26,950 nt of DNA from Desulfobulbaceae bacterium UBA2276 (GCA_002347085.1 DDWW01000059.1:1-26950); one strand, 5' to 3'. Positions 8,659 to 15,415 are shown, counted from the first letter of the stretch. Numbers and translations: made by a program. The notes: generated by a model not told the origin, from the letters alone.

Positions 8659-9084
8659 TCATTCTGGTTGAATACACTCGCCATTCTCAATCTCTCCTGC
8701 ACAGAGCAGCGTATTAACGGTGATAACTACCGGTCTTCCCCAGTCGCTCCATTTATTTTTAGTGGAATTCTTCTTAGCACTGCTGCTTTCTGTGACTTCA
8801 TCACCGAAGGTAATGGTGATTGTCACGTCATCGTCAAGCAGGGACAGGTCAACAAGCAACCCGTCATCAATAAGATCTTCTGCAGCACTGACAGAATCGG
8901 TTGTGATTGCTGTTGTTCCCATATCGTCGTCAAAAACCAGGTCTGCATGGGGGGTGTCGGCTACCATTTCATCGATCATGGCGTAGATATCTTCATCGAC
9001 AATATCTGCCGCAGGATGGTGAGCAAGGACAGGGCTGGCGGCCAGCACAAGGAACAGGCCAGAAATGATTATACTCTTTTTCAT
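8659..9084 (-). CDS. Small acidic secreted protein of unknown function
   Basis: 141 residues, with AGGAGG 6 bases before the ATG. Residues 1-21 are a Sec signal peptide ending SPVLA, followed by HHPAAD. The mature part is very acidic, with Asp-rich blocks (DIVDEDIYAMIDEMVAD, FDDDMG, LLDDDVTITITFGDE), then a Ser/Lys patch and a C-terminal two-cysteine motif (LLCAGEIENGECIQPE). The acidity suggests divalent-cation binding, but no EF-hand loop is complete. The final motif resembles one in the secreted protein at 10054-10365 (LLC...IDGVCYPE), so they may be distant relatives. Periplasmic or extracellular location is predicted. Confidence 0.72.
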   Translation of the reverse strand: MKKSIIISGLFLVLAASPVLAHHPAADIVDEDIYAMIDEMVADTPHADLVFDDDMGTTAITTDSVSAAEDLIDDGLLVDLSLLDDDVTITITFGDEVTESSSAKKNSTKNKWSDWGRPVVITVNTLLCAGEIENGECIQPE

Positions 9085-9279
9085 GGTAAACCTCCTGTTG
9101 TTGATAAAAGCCCACTTCGTCAGTTTGTATCTGCTTTCTGGGCAGTAACGACAGAGTGGAGAGAGTCAGGACTTTGCCCAGTGGTTTGTGGCCCGATAGA
9201 TTCGGACTGCCTGCGACAGGATCTGTTTATAACGATGGCTGGAATGTACGTGCCAAAACTCCGGGTTATATCGACATAA

Positions 9280-9537
9280 CTATCTCCTTTGGAGGTTGGA
9301 TCGGTGCTCGGTGTCATTGCCTCCATGTCCTTTTGTTTCATCACCTGCCTTTCCATGAGTGCACGTTGTATTGTGAGAGATTAATGCAGTAATGAAGAGA
9401 GCTATGCTGTAAGGATCCTCTTCATTATTGTTTATTCTTTTGAGTATGGGTCTTGATTCATAAAGCGGAGAACTCTTTGTTTTTTTGTCCATTGTCAACA
9501 TACTGTCTTCCGCCCCGTCGTTCAGCTCAGCTGTCAT
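9280..9537 (-). CDS. 'DPYSIALF' domain as a separate small gene (copy 2)
   Basis: 85 residues. It matches the C-terminal domain of the fused protein at 6171-6722 (here SRPILKRINNNEEDPYSIALF, there SRPIFKRRINNEGQDPYSIALF), so this domain is under some constraint in both forms. The ATG at 9537 overlaps the end of the upstream PilZ gene by 11 bases and has AGGAG about 4 bases before it, which suggests translational coupling. A later ATG (MLTMDKK) is also possible. A hydrophobic stretch (YSIALFITALIS) could touch a membrane. The end is rich in Gly, Lys, His and Asp. Function unknown; its coupling or fusion to a c-di-GMP receptor suggests it is an output partner. Confidence 0.62.
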   Translation of the reverse strand: MTAELNDGAEDSMLTMDKKTKSSPLYESRPILKRINNNEEDPYSIALFITALISHNTTCTHGKAGDETKGHGGNDTEHRSNLQRR

Positions 9538-9868
9538 TTACTCCTGAGGTTGCAAGTATAACGGTTAAAAATTGCTTCCATTTGAGTGTCGGACTAACAA
9601 CTTGAAAGCCTATCATCTGATACATATCTTTTCTGATTTCCGATCGCCATTTGGGCTGTAATTTTAGTTTGAAATCCTGGAGAGGACCATACACAACCCC
9701 GAAATATCCTTGGGAATGCTCAGCAAAATGTGACGGAATTTGAGATACCCTTATTCCTGTGGCTGAAACATCTTCAACGACACCAATACAGGCAGAGTCT
9801 CCATCCGACATGATGGACATCAGTCCCATCGTAGCATTTCGTTTGCACCTTCTACGATTCGTATGCAT
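9527..9868 (-). CDS. PilZ-domain protein (copy 2)
   Basis: 113 residues from the ATG at 9868, chosen because AAGGAGG lies 5 bases upstream and the start (MHTNRRRCKRNATMG) equals that of copy 1; an upstream ATG at 9970 in frame lacks such a site. The PilZ signature is present: the basic N-terminal RRRCKR, then GVVEDVSATGIRVSQ. The core is about 70% like copy 1 by eye (GPLQDFKL-L-KWRSE, MIGF-VV-PTL-WK). It should bind c-di-GMP and act on an unknown target. It ends just after the PilZ fold and overlaps the following DPYSIALF gene. Confidence 0.83.
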   Translation of the reverse strand: MHTNRRRCKRNATMGLMSIMSDGDSACIGVVEDVSATGIRVSQIPSHFAEHSQGYFGVVYGPLQDFKLKLQPKWRSEIRKDMYQMIGFQVVSPTLKWKQFLTVILATSGVNDS

Positions 9869-9949
9869 ACTGTCCTCCTTGCTTATTCTCCTGCCAATCA
9901 TCAGTGGAAACTGTGGAATCGCTTCTTCCGTTTCTTCTGTCTGGGGTTT

Positions 9950-9975
9950 GGTCATTGCGTCATGACGCAATGACC
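9950..9975. promoter_or_regulatory. Perfect 26-bp palindrome upstream of PilZ copy 2
   Basis: The 13-base half site GGTCATTGCGTCA is followed at once by its exact complement, with no spacer. It lies about 80 bases before the PilZ start at 9868. No T run follows on either strand, so an operator for a dimeric regulator is more likely than a terminator. The corresponding place before PilZ copy 1 has only a partial version (about 6810-6826). Confidence 0.55.
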
Positions 9976-9995
9976 TTTACGGAAAATCTATGCAT

Positions 9996-10064
9996 TTAAT
10001 GACCGCCGGCTCCACCGCTGAATCCGCCACTGGAGCTGCATGAGGCAAATAAATTATGCTTCAT
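9996..10064 (-). pseudogene. Ser-Gly tail remnant or tiny peptide (22 residues)
   Basis: A short frame starts MKHNLFASCSSSGG and ends GGAGGH. Its last ~45 bases and the stop region closely match the 3' end of the Ser-Gly protein gene at 10548-11597 (which ends GGAGGR). I read it as the leftover 3' end of a second Ser-Gly gene. It overlaps the stop codon of the gene at 10054-10365 and has no clear ribosome site, so translation is doubtful. Confidence 0.42.
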
Positions 10065-10365
10065 CTAACAAACATGACCCATCCCGTAAACGATCTTGAT
10101 CAGGGACTCCATCTTGATCACCACTCTGGGGGCCGTTAGGACCTGCCGCGACATCAAAATTTCCTTGCGTAGTTATGCTTCCGAGCTCAGGATAACAAAC
10201 GCCATCGATAACCACTCCATGTTCACACAGAAGATCAGGAATCCCATCGCCATTGGGAATCCCGTCGCCAGGGCCTTTACCGTTACCGGCAAAACTAGCG
10301 GCAGGAATGCTCAAAAACGTCACAGCCAGACCCAGTGCAATAGTAATACTCATTTTTTTCAACAT
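10054..10365 (-). CDS. Small secreted protein with Asp/Gly calcium-binding-like repeats
   Basis: 103 residues, with GGAGG about 7 bases before the ATG. Residues 1-26 are a signal peptide ending AASFA. The mature part contains GDGIPNGDGIPD and, later, GDQDGVPDQDRLRDG, which resemble the D-x-D-x-D-G loops of thrombospondin type 3 or dockerin repeats and suggest calcium binding. Three cysteines are seen, two in LLCEHGVVIDGVCYPE. That motif is shared in outline with the secreted protein at 8659-9084. Extracytoplasmic; function unknown. Confidence 0.72.
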   Translation of the reverse strand: MLKKMSITIALGLAVTFLSIPAASFAGNGKGPGDGIPNGDGIPDLLCEHGVVIDGVCYPELGSITTQGNFDVAAGPNGPQSGDQDGVPDQDRLRDGSCLLDEA

Positions 10366-10547
10366 AACGTTACCTCCGTTGGTGATTATAAAACAACCAG
10401 ATGGAAATCACGATGACCTCTAACCTGCTGTTTTTTTTAAATTGATACCTTGAAAGTTCAGCCATTGATTCTGTTTTATGTTGAGTGTTGCGTTTCTTGT
10501 GCAAGAATGAGCAAATGTTGTAGCATCAAGAAAAAAAGAGTGCGCGT

Positions 10548-11597
10548 TTAACGACCGCCAGCTCCACCACCTGAGCCGCCACTTCCGCCGCCTGAGCCGC
10601 CACTTCCGCCGCTGGAACCACCGCTTGATCCGCCGCTTGAGCCGCCACTGGACCCGCCGCTTGATCCGCCACTGGACCCGCCGCTTGATCCGCCACTGGA
10701 CCCGCCGCTTGAGCCGCCACTGGAACCACCGCTTGAGCCGCCGCTGGAACCACCGCTTGAGGAGCCTCCACTCGATGAACTACCGCTGTCACCACCGGTG
10801 CTGCCAGCTCTGGAACCAGTATCCCCAGCACCACTGGTCTTTGATTGACCACTGAGCTCTGATGCGGCAACGCCCTGATTTATATCAGCAGAAAAATTAC
10901 GGGCAACATTCTCAGGTGCTCCATACCTGGCCTGCTCAGTGAACGAATTCTGTAGAGCCTGCATTTCACGGGCCTGATAGGAATGTTGCAGAGCATTGAC
11001 AAGAACCGCCGAAGCAGTTGTGGAATCAACCCCCAGACGCGCCATGGTACGGGCAGCACTTATGGTTTGAATCATGAGTGCTGTGGCGTCTTGTCGGTTT
11101 GTTGTTTTTGTTTGGGTCTGGAGTTGGGTCATTAGCTGGGTACAATCCTGTTCTTTCAGACCGGCGGTGTAGGCTTCGGCTATCATTTGCCCCAGCTGCT
11201 TTGCCTGTTGTTTGTCCGTGGTGAGGGTGCTTGCCTGCCGGTAAGCCTGTGCATACCTGCTTTGTACACGTTCGACCGCCTGGACAATATTTTCTTCCTT
11301 CATCTTTTTGGCGATCCCTTCATGGACCTTATTCATCATGGGGTCGGTAGGCAGACCCAGCTGTTGCGCATCTTTGATCATATTCTTGACGCGCAGAGTA
11401 TTTTCATGACTGAATTTGTGTTGCTGCATGGCCTGCAGCATGGCAGGTGTCCCCTCAGACTCAATCTGGGCCTGGTATTGTATTGTTGCTTTTTCCCGGG
11501 ACTGGAGTGGAACACTTTCATTGTTCGTGGGTTCAGCTGCAACAGCATGAGTTGAAGCAAGCAGAATACATGCTGTGAGAACTGTCATTCTTTTCAT
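10548..11597 (-). CDS. Secreted helical protein with long Ser-Gly repeat tail
   Basis: 349 residues, with AAGGAG 7 bases before the ATG. Residues 1-21 are a signal peptide (end THAVAA). Residues about 25-250 are mainly helical and Gln/Ala-rich, with a single mature cysteine (KEQDCTQLM). Residues about 262-349 are low-complexity SGGS repeats ending GGAGGR. Such tails act as flexible linkers or surface-exposed extensions. It follows the sigma/anti-sigma/lipoprotein genes by 76 bases, but it also has its own promoter-like site at 11649-11678 that matches the one before the sigma gene. I infer that it is a target of that ECF sigma factor. No enzyme signature was seen. Confidence 0.8.
   Translation of the reverse strand: MKRMTVLTACILLASTHAVAAEPTNNESVPLQSREKATIQYQAQIESEGTPAMLQAMQQHKFSHENTLRVKNMIKDAQQLGLPTDPMMNKVHEGIAKKMKEENIVQAVERVQSRYAQAYRQASTLTTDKQQAKQLGQMIAEAYTAGLKEQDCTQLMTQLQTQTKTTNRQDATALMIQTISAARTMARLGVDSTTASAVLVNALQHSYQAREMQALQNSFTEQARYGAPENVARNFSADINQGVAASELSGQSKTSGAGDTGSRAGSTGGDSGSSSSGGSSSGGSSGGSSGGSSGGSSGGSSGGSSGGSSGGSSGGSSGGSSGGSSGGSSGGSGGSGGGSGGSGGGAGGR
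10551..10770. repeat. 12-bp tandem repeats coding for SGGS
   Basis: On the given strand the units alternate between ccgccactggac- and ccgcttgatc-like 12-mers, building 24-bp higher-order repeats. They encode the SGGS tail of the gene at 10548-11597. Such arrays change length easily by slippage, always in frame. Confidence 0.85.
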
Positions 11598-11648
11598 TAC
11601 GGTTTCTCCTTAAAATAAAATATATTGGTGCATCTTTGTTCTATGCTT

Positions 11649-11678
11649 TAGAAACGCCAGGCCATTCAAAAAGTTACA
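11649..11678 (-). promoter_or_regulatory. ECF-type promoter before the Ser-Gly protein gene
   Basis: Reading on the reverse strand: TGTAAC, 16 bases, CGTTTCTA. The same two boxes with the same 16-base spacing stand before the ECF sigma gene (13206-13235). The -10 box is about 51 bases from the ATG at 11597. The -35 box overlaps the stop codon of the lipoprotein gene (11674-11676). Confidence 0.7.
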
Positions 11679-12018
11679 TGCCAGAGACAAAAAGACAATT
11701 TTTTGTCCCGAAGTCGTCAAACACGGTGTTCGGACAATCCGGTACGGCAACCTTTCCATCGACGATATAAAAATAGGTGAATTCTTTCTTCAGGGGCACG
11801 GTCACCTGCCATCTATCTCCAGAATCTTTGATTGCCGGATGATAGGTAAAATGGTCGGCAGACGAGGCAAACAAGACCTCCTTGGCCTTGGCATCATTGT
11901 AATACAATGACAGTGAATCCTCATGGACCTCTATGGAGTGCTGTTGAGCGCATCCGACGACAAAAAGGACCAAAAACAGCAGGAAACTTTGAAGAGTACG
12001 GGAAGGGCTGTTGTTCAT
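11674..12018 (-). CDS. Lipoprotein with CBM48/AMPK-type domain
   Basis: 114 residues from the ATG at 12018, placed just after the stop of the anti-sigma gene (12020); an earlier in-frame ATG at 12117 would overlap that gene by about 100 bases and would hide the signal peptide. The start (MNNSPSRTLQSFLLF) leads to a lipobox (FVVGC), so it is a lipid-anchored export protein. The rest is an Ig-like E-set fold: WQVTVPLKKEFTYFYIVDGK and then DDFGTKNCLF. It parallels the C-terminal domain of the anti-sigma protein (WEVSLKLPAGEHHYTFLVDG, DDFGSTNSIL), a family that binds glycogen-like glucans in AMPK and branching enzymes. Glucan binding here is inference. Confidence 0.76.
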   Translation of the reverse strand: MNNSPSRTLQSFLLFLVLFVVGCAQQHSIEVHEDSLSLYYNDAKAKEVLFASSADHFTYHPAIKDSGDRWQVTVPLKKEFTYFYIVDGKVAVPDCPNTVFDDFGTKNCLFVSGM

Positions 12019-12019
12019 T

Positions 12020-12589
12020 TCAGGTCTCCACTTTGAGAATAGAATTGGTTGAACCGAAATCGTCAGATTCCTGGGTGGCAACTGTCGGATCAGGCAGGGA
12101 TTCCGAGCCGTCGACAAGAAAGGTGTAATGATGTTCTCCTGCCGGCAGTTTCAGAGATACCTCCCAGTAGCCATTTGTGCCGGAGGGAACGAGAGGGACG
12201 CTCTGCCAGTTGGTGAAGCTGCCGGTAATCTCGACCCGTTGGGCTTTCTGCTGATGGATAACGAATCGGTGCAGAACGGCTGTTGGCTCGGCGGCTGGTT
12301 TGATTTGGGTGAGATCCTGCCCGCCCATAAAGGAAAACACCGCCAACAGGCAGGCGGCAACGGCCCACCCCAGTGGACGATTGAAAAGCGGCAGAATCCT
12401 GGCGCGCCTCGTTTTCAGTACCACATCCGGGGCTGTTTTGTTGAGTGAGGCACTCAGCAGTTTTTCCTGCTCGAGCAAACCAACGGCATCGTCTTTATAT
12501 GGTTTGTTGTCATAGACGTGTTCGAGAAAGTGTATCTTTTCGTCTATGGAGAGCTCGTTATCAATATACATGCTGATTAAATGATCCAT
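12020..12589 (-). CDS. Membrane anti-sigma factor with periplasmic CBM48/AMPK-type domain
   Basis: 189 residues. The start codon overlaps the sigma stop codon by one base (TAATG), so the two are translationally coupled. Residues 1-70 form a helical cytoplasmic part (MDHLISMYIDNELSIDEK) like anti-sigma N-termini, but without the His-Cys-Cys zinc site. A membrane segment covers about 73-92 (GWAVAACLLAVFSFMGG). Residues about 105-189 form an AMPK1-CBM/isoamylase early-set domain (ITGSFTNWQSVPLVPSG, HHYTFLVDGSESLPDP, SDDFGSTNSI). The predicted topology places this domain in the periplasm, where it could sense a glycan or interact with the lipoprotein encoded next. Both ideas are inferences. The gene order sigma, CBM-type anti-sigma, CBM lipoprotein supports one operon. 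Confidence 0.8.
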   Translation of the reverse strand: MDHLISMYIDNELSIDEKIHFLEHVYDNKPYKDDAVGLLEQEKLLSASLNKTAPDVVLKTRRARILPLFNRPLGWAVAACLLAVFSFMGGQDLTQIKPAAEPTAVLHRFVIHQQKAQRVEITGSFTNWQSVPLVPSGTNGYWEVSLKLPAGEHHYTFLVDGSESLPDPTVATQESDDFGSTNSILKVET

Positions 12590-13068
12590 TATTCCACCTC
12601 GTTTTTCATCATTTGACGTAACTTGGCCCTCGATCGGTGTACTCTTACTTTGACGTTCTCCAGAGTTAATCCGAAGGTTGCCGCTATTTCTTTATAAGCA
12701 ACGCCGCCCACGGCAAGGGTTAAAATCTCCCTGTCCAATTCCGGGAGTCTGTTCATTGTCTTGTAAACTCTGTCGGTTGTTTCCTGGGTAATGAATGATT
12801 CCTCTTGATCGGCGACAACCTGCGAAGCCATATCTTCGGCTGTTGGCAACTTTTTCTGCTGTCGCCAATGATCAACAAGCGCATTCCGGGCAATGGTAAA
12901 CAGAAGCGCCGGAGACAAAACGGCATCATGGCCGTAATATTGAAAATGACGGGTGAAGCTTTCCTGCATAATGTCTTTGGACATATCAGGATTGCCGCTT
13001 TTGTATATTAAATAACTGAAGAGCTTGTTCTTGTACTCTTCGTAGAAACTTTGATATTTTTCAGACAT
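12589..13068 (-). CDS. ECF-family RNA polymerase sigma factor
   Basis: 159 residues, the usual size for the group. Sigma region 2 covers about 8-75 (FSYLIYKSGNPDMSKDIMQE, LFTIARNALVDHWRQQ). Region 4 covers about 105-155 (LPELDREILTLAV, an HTH with YKEIAATFGLTLENVK, then VRVHRSRAKLRQMM). No region 1 or 3 is present. The membrane anti-sigma gene follows with overlapping codons. A promoter-like site of the ECF type (13206-13235) lies 138 bases upstream and recurs before the gene at 10548-11597, which indicates autoregulation and at least one target. The inducing signal is unknown. Confidence 0.92.
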   Translation of the reverse strand: MSEKYQSFYEEYKNKLFSYLIYKSGNPDMSKDIMQESFTRHFQYYGHDAVLSPALLFTIARNALVDHWRQQKKLPTAEDMASQVVADQEESFITQETTDRVYKTMNRLPELDREILTLAVGGVAYKEIAATFGLTLENVKVRVHRSRAKLRQMMKNEVE

Positions 13069-13442
13069 TACAGAGGCTCGTTGGGGTATCTATCTTTGTT
13101 TGCGATGTTTTCCTGTAGATCCGGCATCTTTCCAACTATAGGCATTAAGGTCTTTATCTGCACGGGGAGAGATGCTGTAATTTACGCAGCACATTGTCGT
13201 TTTTATAGAAACGATTGAAGTTGTAAAAGGTTACATTATTTTTACTGAAGTTCATACAAAGGGAAGGGGAAGCGGGGGGAGGTGTGGTGATGACAGCGGC
13301 TGATGCGGACAGCGGGGGGCAGAGTCGGGGACGGATCACGTTCGTTGGGGCTTCTTCATTACGAAAACGCGGGCCGCACCCGCTTCTTCTTTCTTCGGCT
13401 ATTTTACTCTTCTCCTGGGTTTTTCTGTTTTCCGTCGCCGGA
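13069..13442. other. Intergenic region holding the sigma promoter and a GC-rich segment
   Basis: 13069-13205 is the long leader of the sigma gene with no gene. The promoter is at 13206-13235. About 13260-13440 is GC-rich and includes a small hairpin (GCGGG at 13369-13373, CCCGC at 13379-13383) that is followed by a T-rich stretch on the plus strand and a short T run on the minus strand; it could end transcripts of the gene at 13443-14369. The open frames here look non-coding. Confidence 0.45.
13206..13235 (-). promoter_or_regulatory. Autoregulatory ECF-type promoter of the sigma operon
   Basis: On the reverse strand: TGTAAC, 16 bases, CGTTTCTA. The AAC and CGT cores with 16-17 base spacing are the classic ECF pattern. 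The site at 11649-11678 is identical in both boxes and in spacing, while the spacers differ, which argues for selection rather than recent duplication. Confidence 0.72.
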
Positions 13443-14369
13443 TCACGGGGCAATCTGCAACTGTTCGGGATCAAGCAGTAAATAGCGGGCGAAGCGTCCT
13501 TCCTCCCGGCTGCCGTCATCGCTGACGATCATGATTCGCTGCCGGCCATCGATGACGGCAGGGCAAACCCCTTCAGCGTGCTCGAAGCCCTGCAAGCCAG
13601 GAACGGTGACACGGCGAGCCGCCGCACCTGCCTGACCGCTCCAGAACCAGAGCTGAAAGTGAACCTGCTCGCGCGAGACCGGGCCACTGGTAATAAGATA
13701 GCCGTCGAGTATGGGAATGTAGGACATGCCGCGGATCCCGTTTCCTCCTAAATCCAGCGTTTCCAGTTTGGCTGCAATCCGCGGCGGCTCACCTGCCTCG
13801 AAGATTGCAGAGGGGTTCTCGACGTAGGCGATGATGGCTCGATCGTCGAGCAAGGGACTGCGAAAACCGATGAGCATCGTCTGCTGATCGGGGCTGATCT
13901 CCAGGGCCTCGATATTAAATCCACCGTCATTTTTGACGTCTTCTATCCCGGCTGCCTGTGCCAGCGCAGGGTGCGTCGCGATCAAAGCGGGCTTCAACCC
14001 TTTGACTACTGTTGGCGAAGCCACATGGTCGCCTTCGACCCGGAACTGAACCAGTTTGTAACGGGATTTTTTCTCTTCGCCGTCACGGTCTCGCGAATGC
14101 GAGGTCATGGCGTAGAGATTCCCCGACCGATCGAGAGCGAGTCCTTCGAGATCATCCAGCTTTCTGAAATCATCCCCTGCTTTCAACAGTCCCAGGCTCA
14201 GCGGAGTAGCGCTCACGCTCCCATCAGGGTTGATCGTGACCAGACTGAACGGATGCTTCTTTTCATCCTCGACAACCAGGAAACGGCCGTCAGGAAGCTG
14301 CTGGATGGCGGAGGGCTCATAGATCCCGGTCAAGAAAATGAAAATATTGATGAGAGTCATGGTTGGCAT
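13443..14369 (-). CDS. DUF3616 family protein
   Basis: 308 residues, with GGAG 4 bases before the ATG; a second ATG three codons later is also possible. The sequence matches DUF3616 beta-propeller-like proteins: IYEPSAIQQLPDGRFLVVEDE, DLEGLALDRSGNLYAMTSHS, and the central GGFNIEALEISPDQQTMLIGFRS, then DDRAIIAYVENP, and a closing GFEHAEGVC with IMIVSDDG. The family is related in fold to esterase-like phytase and SdiA-regulated proteins, but no activity is established. The N-terminus is hydrophobic (TLINIFIFLTG) but too short for a clear signal peptide. Codon use is more GC-rich than that of the next two small genes. Confidence 0.8.
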   Translation of the reverse strand: MPTMTLINIFIFLTGIYEPSAIQQLPDGRFLVVEDEKKHPFSLVTINPDGSVSATPLSLGLLKAGDDFRKLDDLEGLALDRSGNLYAMTSHSRDRDGEEKKSRYKLVQFRVEGDHVASPTVVKGLKPALIATHPALAQAAGIEDVKNDGGFNIEALEISPDQQTMLIGFRSPLLDDRAIIAYVENPSAIFEAGEPPRIAAKLETLDLGGNGIRGMSYIPILDGYLITSGPVSREQVHFQLWFWSGQAGAAARRVTVPGLQGFEHAEGVCPAVIDGRQRIMIVSDDGSREEGRFARYLLLDPEQLQIAP

Positions 14370-14433
14370 TGTCTCCTGCTGTTCGAGTATCGTCCATCAT
14401 CGCATTTGTCTAACACTGATTCTTCCACAGCTT

Positions 14434-14694
14434 TTATTCGCATTCCTTTTTCAAAGGTAGACCATCTTTCAATGCATAGTACTCAGTGCAAGACTTGCCA
14501 TTTTCAGTAACTTGTCTTTCACCATAGCTTGCATAATAATCTGCTTCCGTTGGAGAGACGAATCCATTTTTATTTATATCTGCTTCTGTCCATGAAAATG
14601 GCGAAAACATGAGGATCACATAGGGCAACAAATAAAACCATGCAACAAGAATTACCACGACACTAAGGATTATTCTTATGATGCTTCGTATCAT
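14434..14694 (-). CDS. Small membrane protein with one EF-hand
   Basis: 86 residues. One membrane segment covers about 5-32 (IIRIILSVVVILVAWFYLL). Then comes a complete EF-hand calcium loop (DINKNGFVSPTE: D, N, N, G and a final E at the ligand positions), predicted to be outside the cytoplasm. The tail is short with two cysteines (KSCTEYY, KKECE). A calcium-dependent role is possible but unproven. It is AT-rich compared with the DUF3616 gene before it. Confidence 0.62.
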   Translation of the reverse strand: MIRSIIRIILSVVVILVAWFYLLPYVILMFSPFSWTEADINKNGFVSPTEADYYASYGERQVTENGKSCTEYYALKDGLPLKKECE

Positions 14695-14710
14695 GTCTTA
14701 TGGCCCTTAT

Positions 14711-14776
14711 ATATAGCGTTCCGGCTCACCGGACCCGCGCTTTTTGCCGGGTAAGCATAAAGCCGGTGGTTATGTG
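14711..14776 (-). repeat. Imperfect inverted repeat, attC-like
   Basis: The arms share ordered blocks ATA, CCGGCT and CCCG, separated by mismatched bases, around a central loop near 14738-14746. On the reverse strand the outer ends read ACATAAC and GCTATAT; the latter is one base from the GTTRRRY core of integron attC sites. It follows the stop codon of the gene at 14783-15211, the place an attC has in a cassette. A degenerate attC is possible, but a terminator-like hairpin is not excluded. Confidence 0.35.
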
Positions 14777-14782
14777 CTATTA

Positions 14783-15211
14783 TTATTTTATTTTTAATTC
14801 TTTTGTCGTGGACAAAATGAACTTATTTCTTAAATCCTCATGGTCTAAATTGGGAACTTTCTTTAAAGAGATGTCTGATCGCAAGACCGAATCCAGAGCA
14901 AGATTTGATTCTTCTGAAAACCAGCTTTTGACAAGACTTTTTGCATTTTCTATTGCTTGACGTGTTTCAGGTCTAATGTTTATCACTGGCGAAATACCAT
15001 CATAAGATTCTTTTTCATTTTGAAGTTTTGTATCGTAAATATCAGATTCCCATTTTGAGAGAGCAGTTAGTGCTTCACTAAATGCATTATATTTCAAATC
15101 AAATTTCTTCTGTTTCTTGCTTATCCACCCAACAATGAAAGGGCTGATGCAACCAGACAATAATCCAGAACATAATGCAATTATAAGAGAAATCCACCAT
15201 GGAGTTGTCAT
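14783..15211 (-). CDS. Membrane-anchored protein of unknown function
   Basis: 142 residues. The N-terminus is a membrane segment (WWISLIIALCSGLLSGCISPF, residues about 5-27), then a basic stretch (ISKKQKKFDLKYNAF), then a ~100-residue cytoplasmic helical part with WESDIYDTKLQNEKE and an AIENAKSLVKSWF segment. It resembles orphan proteins often found as single genes in islands and integron cassettes. It is AT-rich. Function unknown. Confidence 0.6.
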   Translation of the reverse strand: MTTPWWISLIIALCSGLLSGCISPFIVGWISKKQKKFDLKYNAFSEALTALSKWESDIYDTKLQNEKESYDGISPVINIRPETRQAIENAKSLVKSWFSEESNLALDSVLRSDISLKKVPNLDHEDLRNKFILSTTKELKIK

Positions 15212-15415
15212 CTATTTTTCCCCTTCATATAACAGTGTATTAGGCAGAATGGGCCAATATGGTGCAAGGCAGATTCTGGCCAGTTTCTTTTTGAAAATCA
15301 TGCGGTTTCTATTTGTCCCGCATATTTACATAATATTTTGAGAGTACTTGATGCGGCAGGCAAAAACAACATCTACAAAAAATAAGAATTGTGACGGATT
15401 GATGATAAATGTGGT

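Noticed and set aside
8572..9279. 235-codon plus-strand frame
   Set aside because: It is opposite a small secreted gene that has a strong ribosome site and signal peptide; the plus frame shows no motif.
9120..9356. 78-codon reverse frame after the split DPYSIALF gene
   Set aside because: No ribosome site, overlaps the previous gene by 77 bases, no recognisable features.
10551..10770. Regular short repeats that could suggest a CRISPR array
   Set aside because: The 12-bp units have no unique spacers and encode an in-frame SGGS tail.
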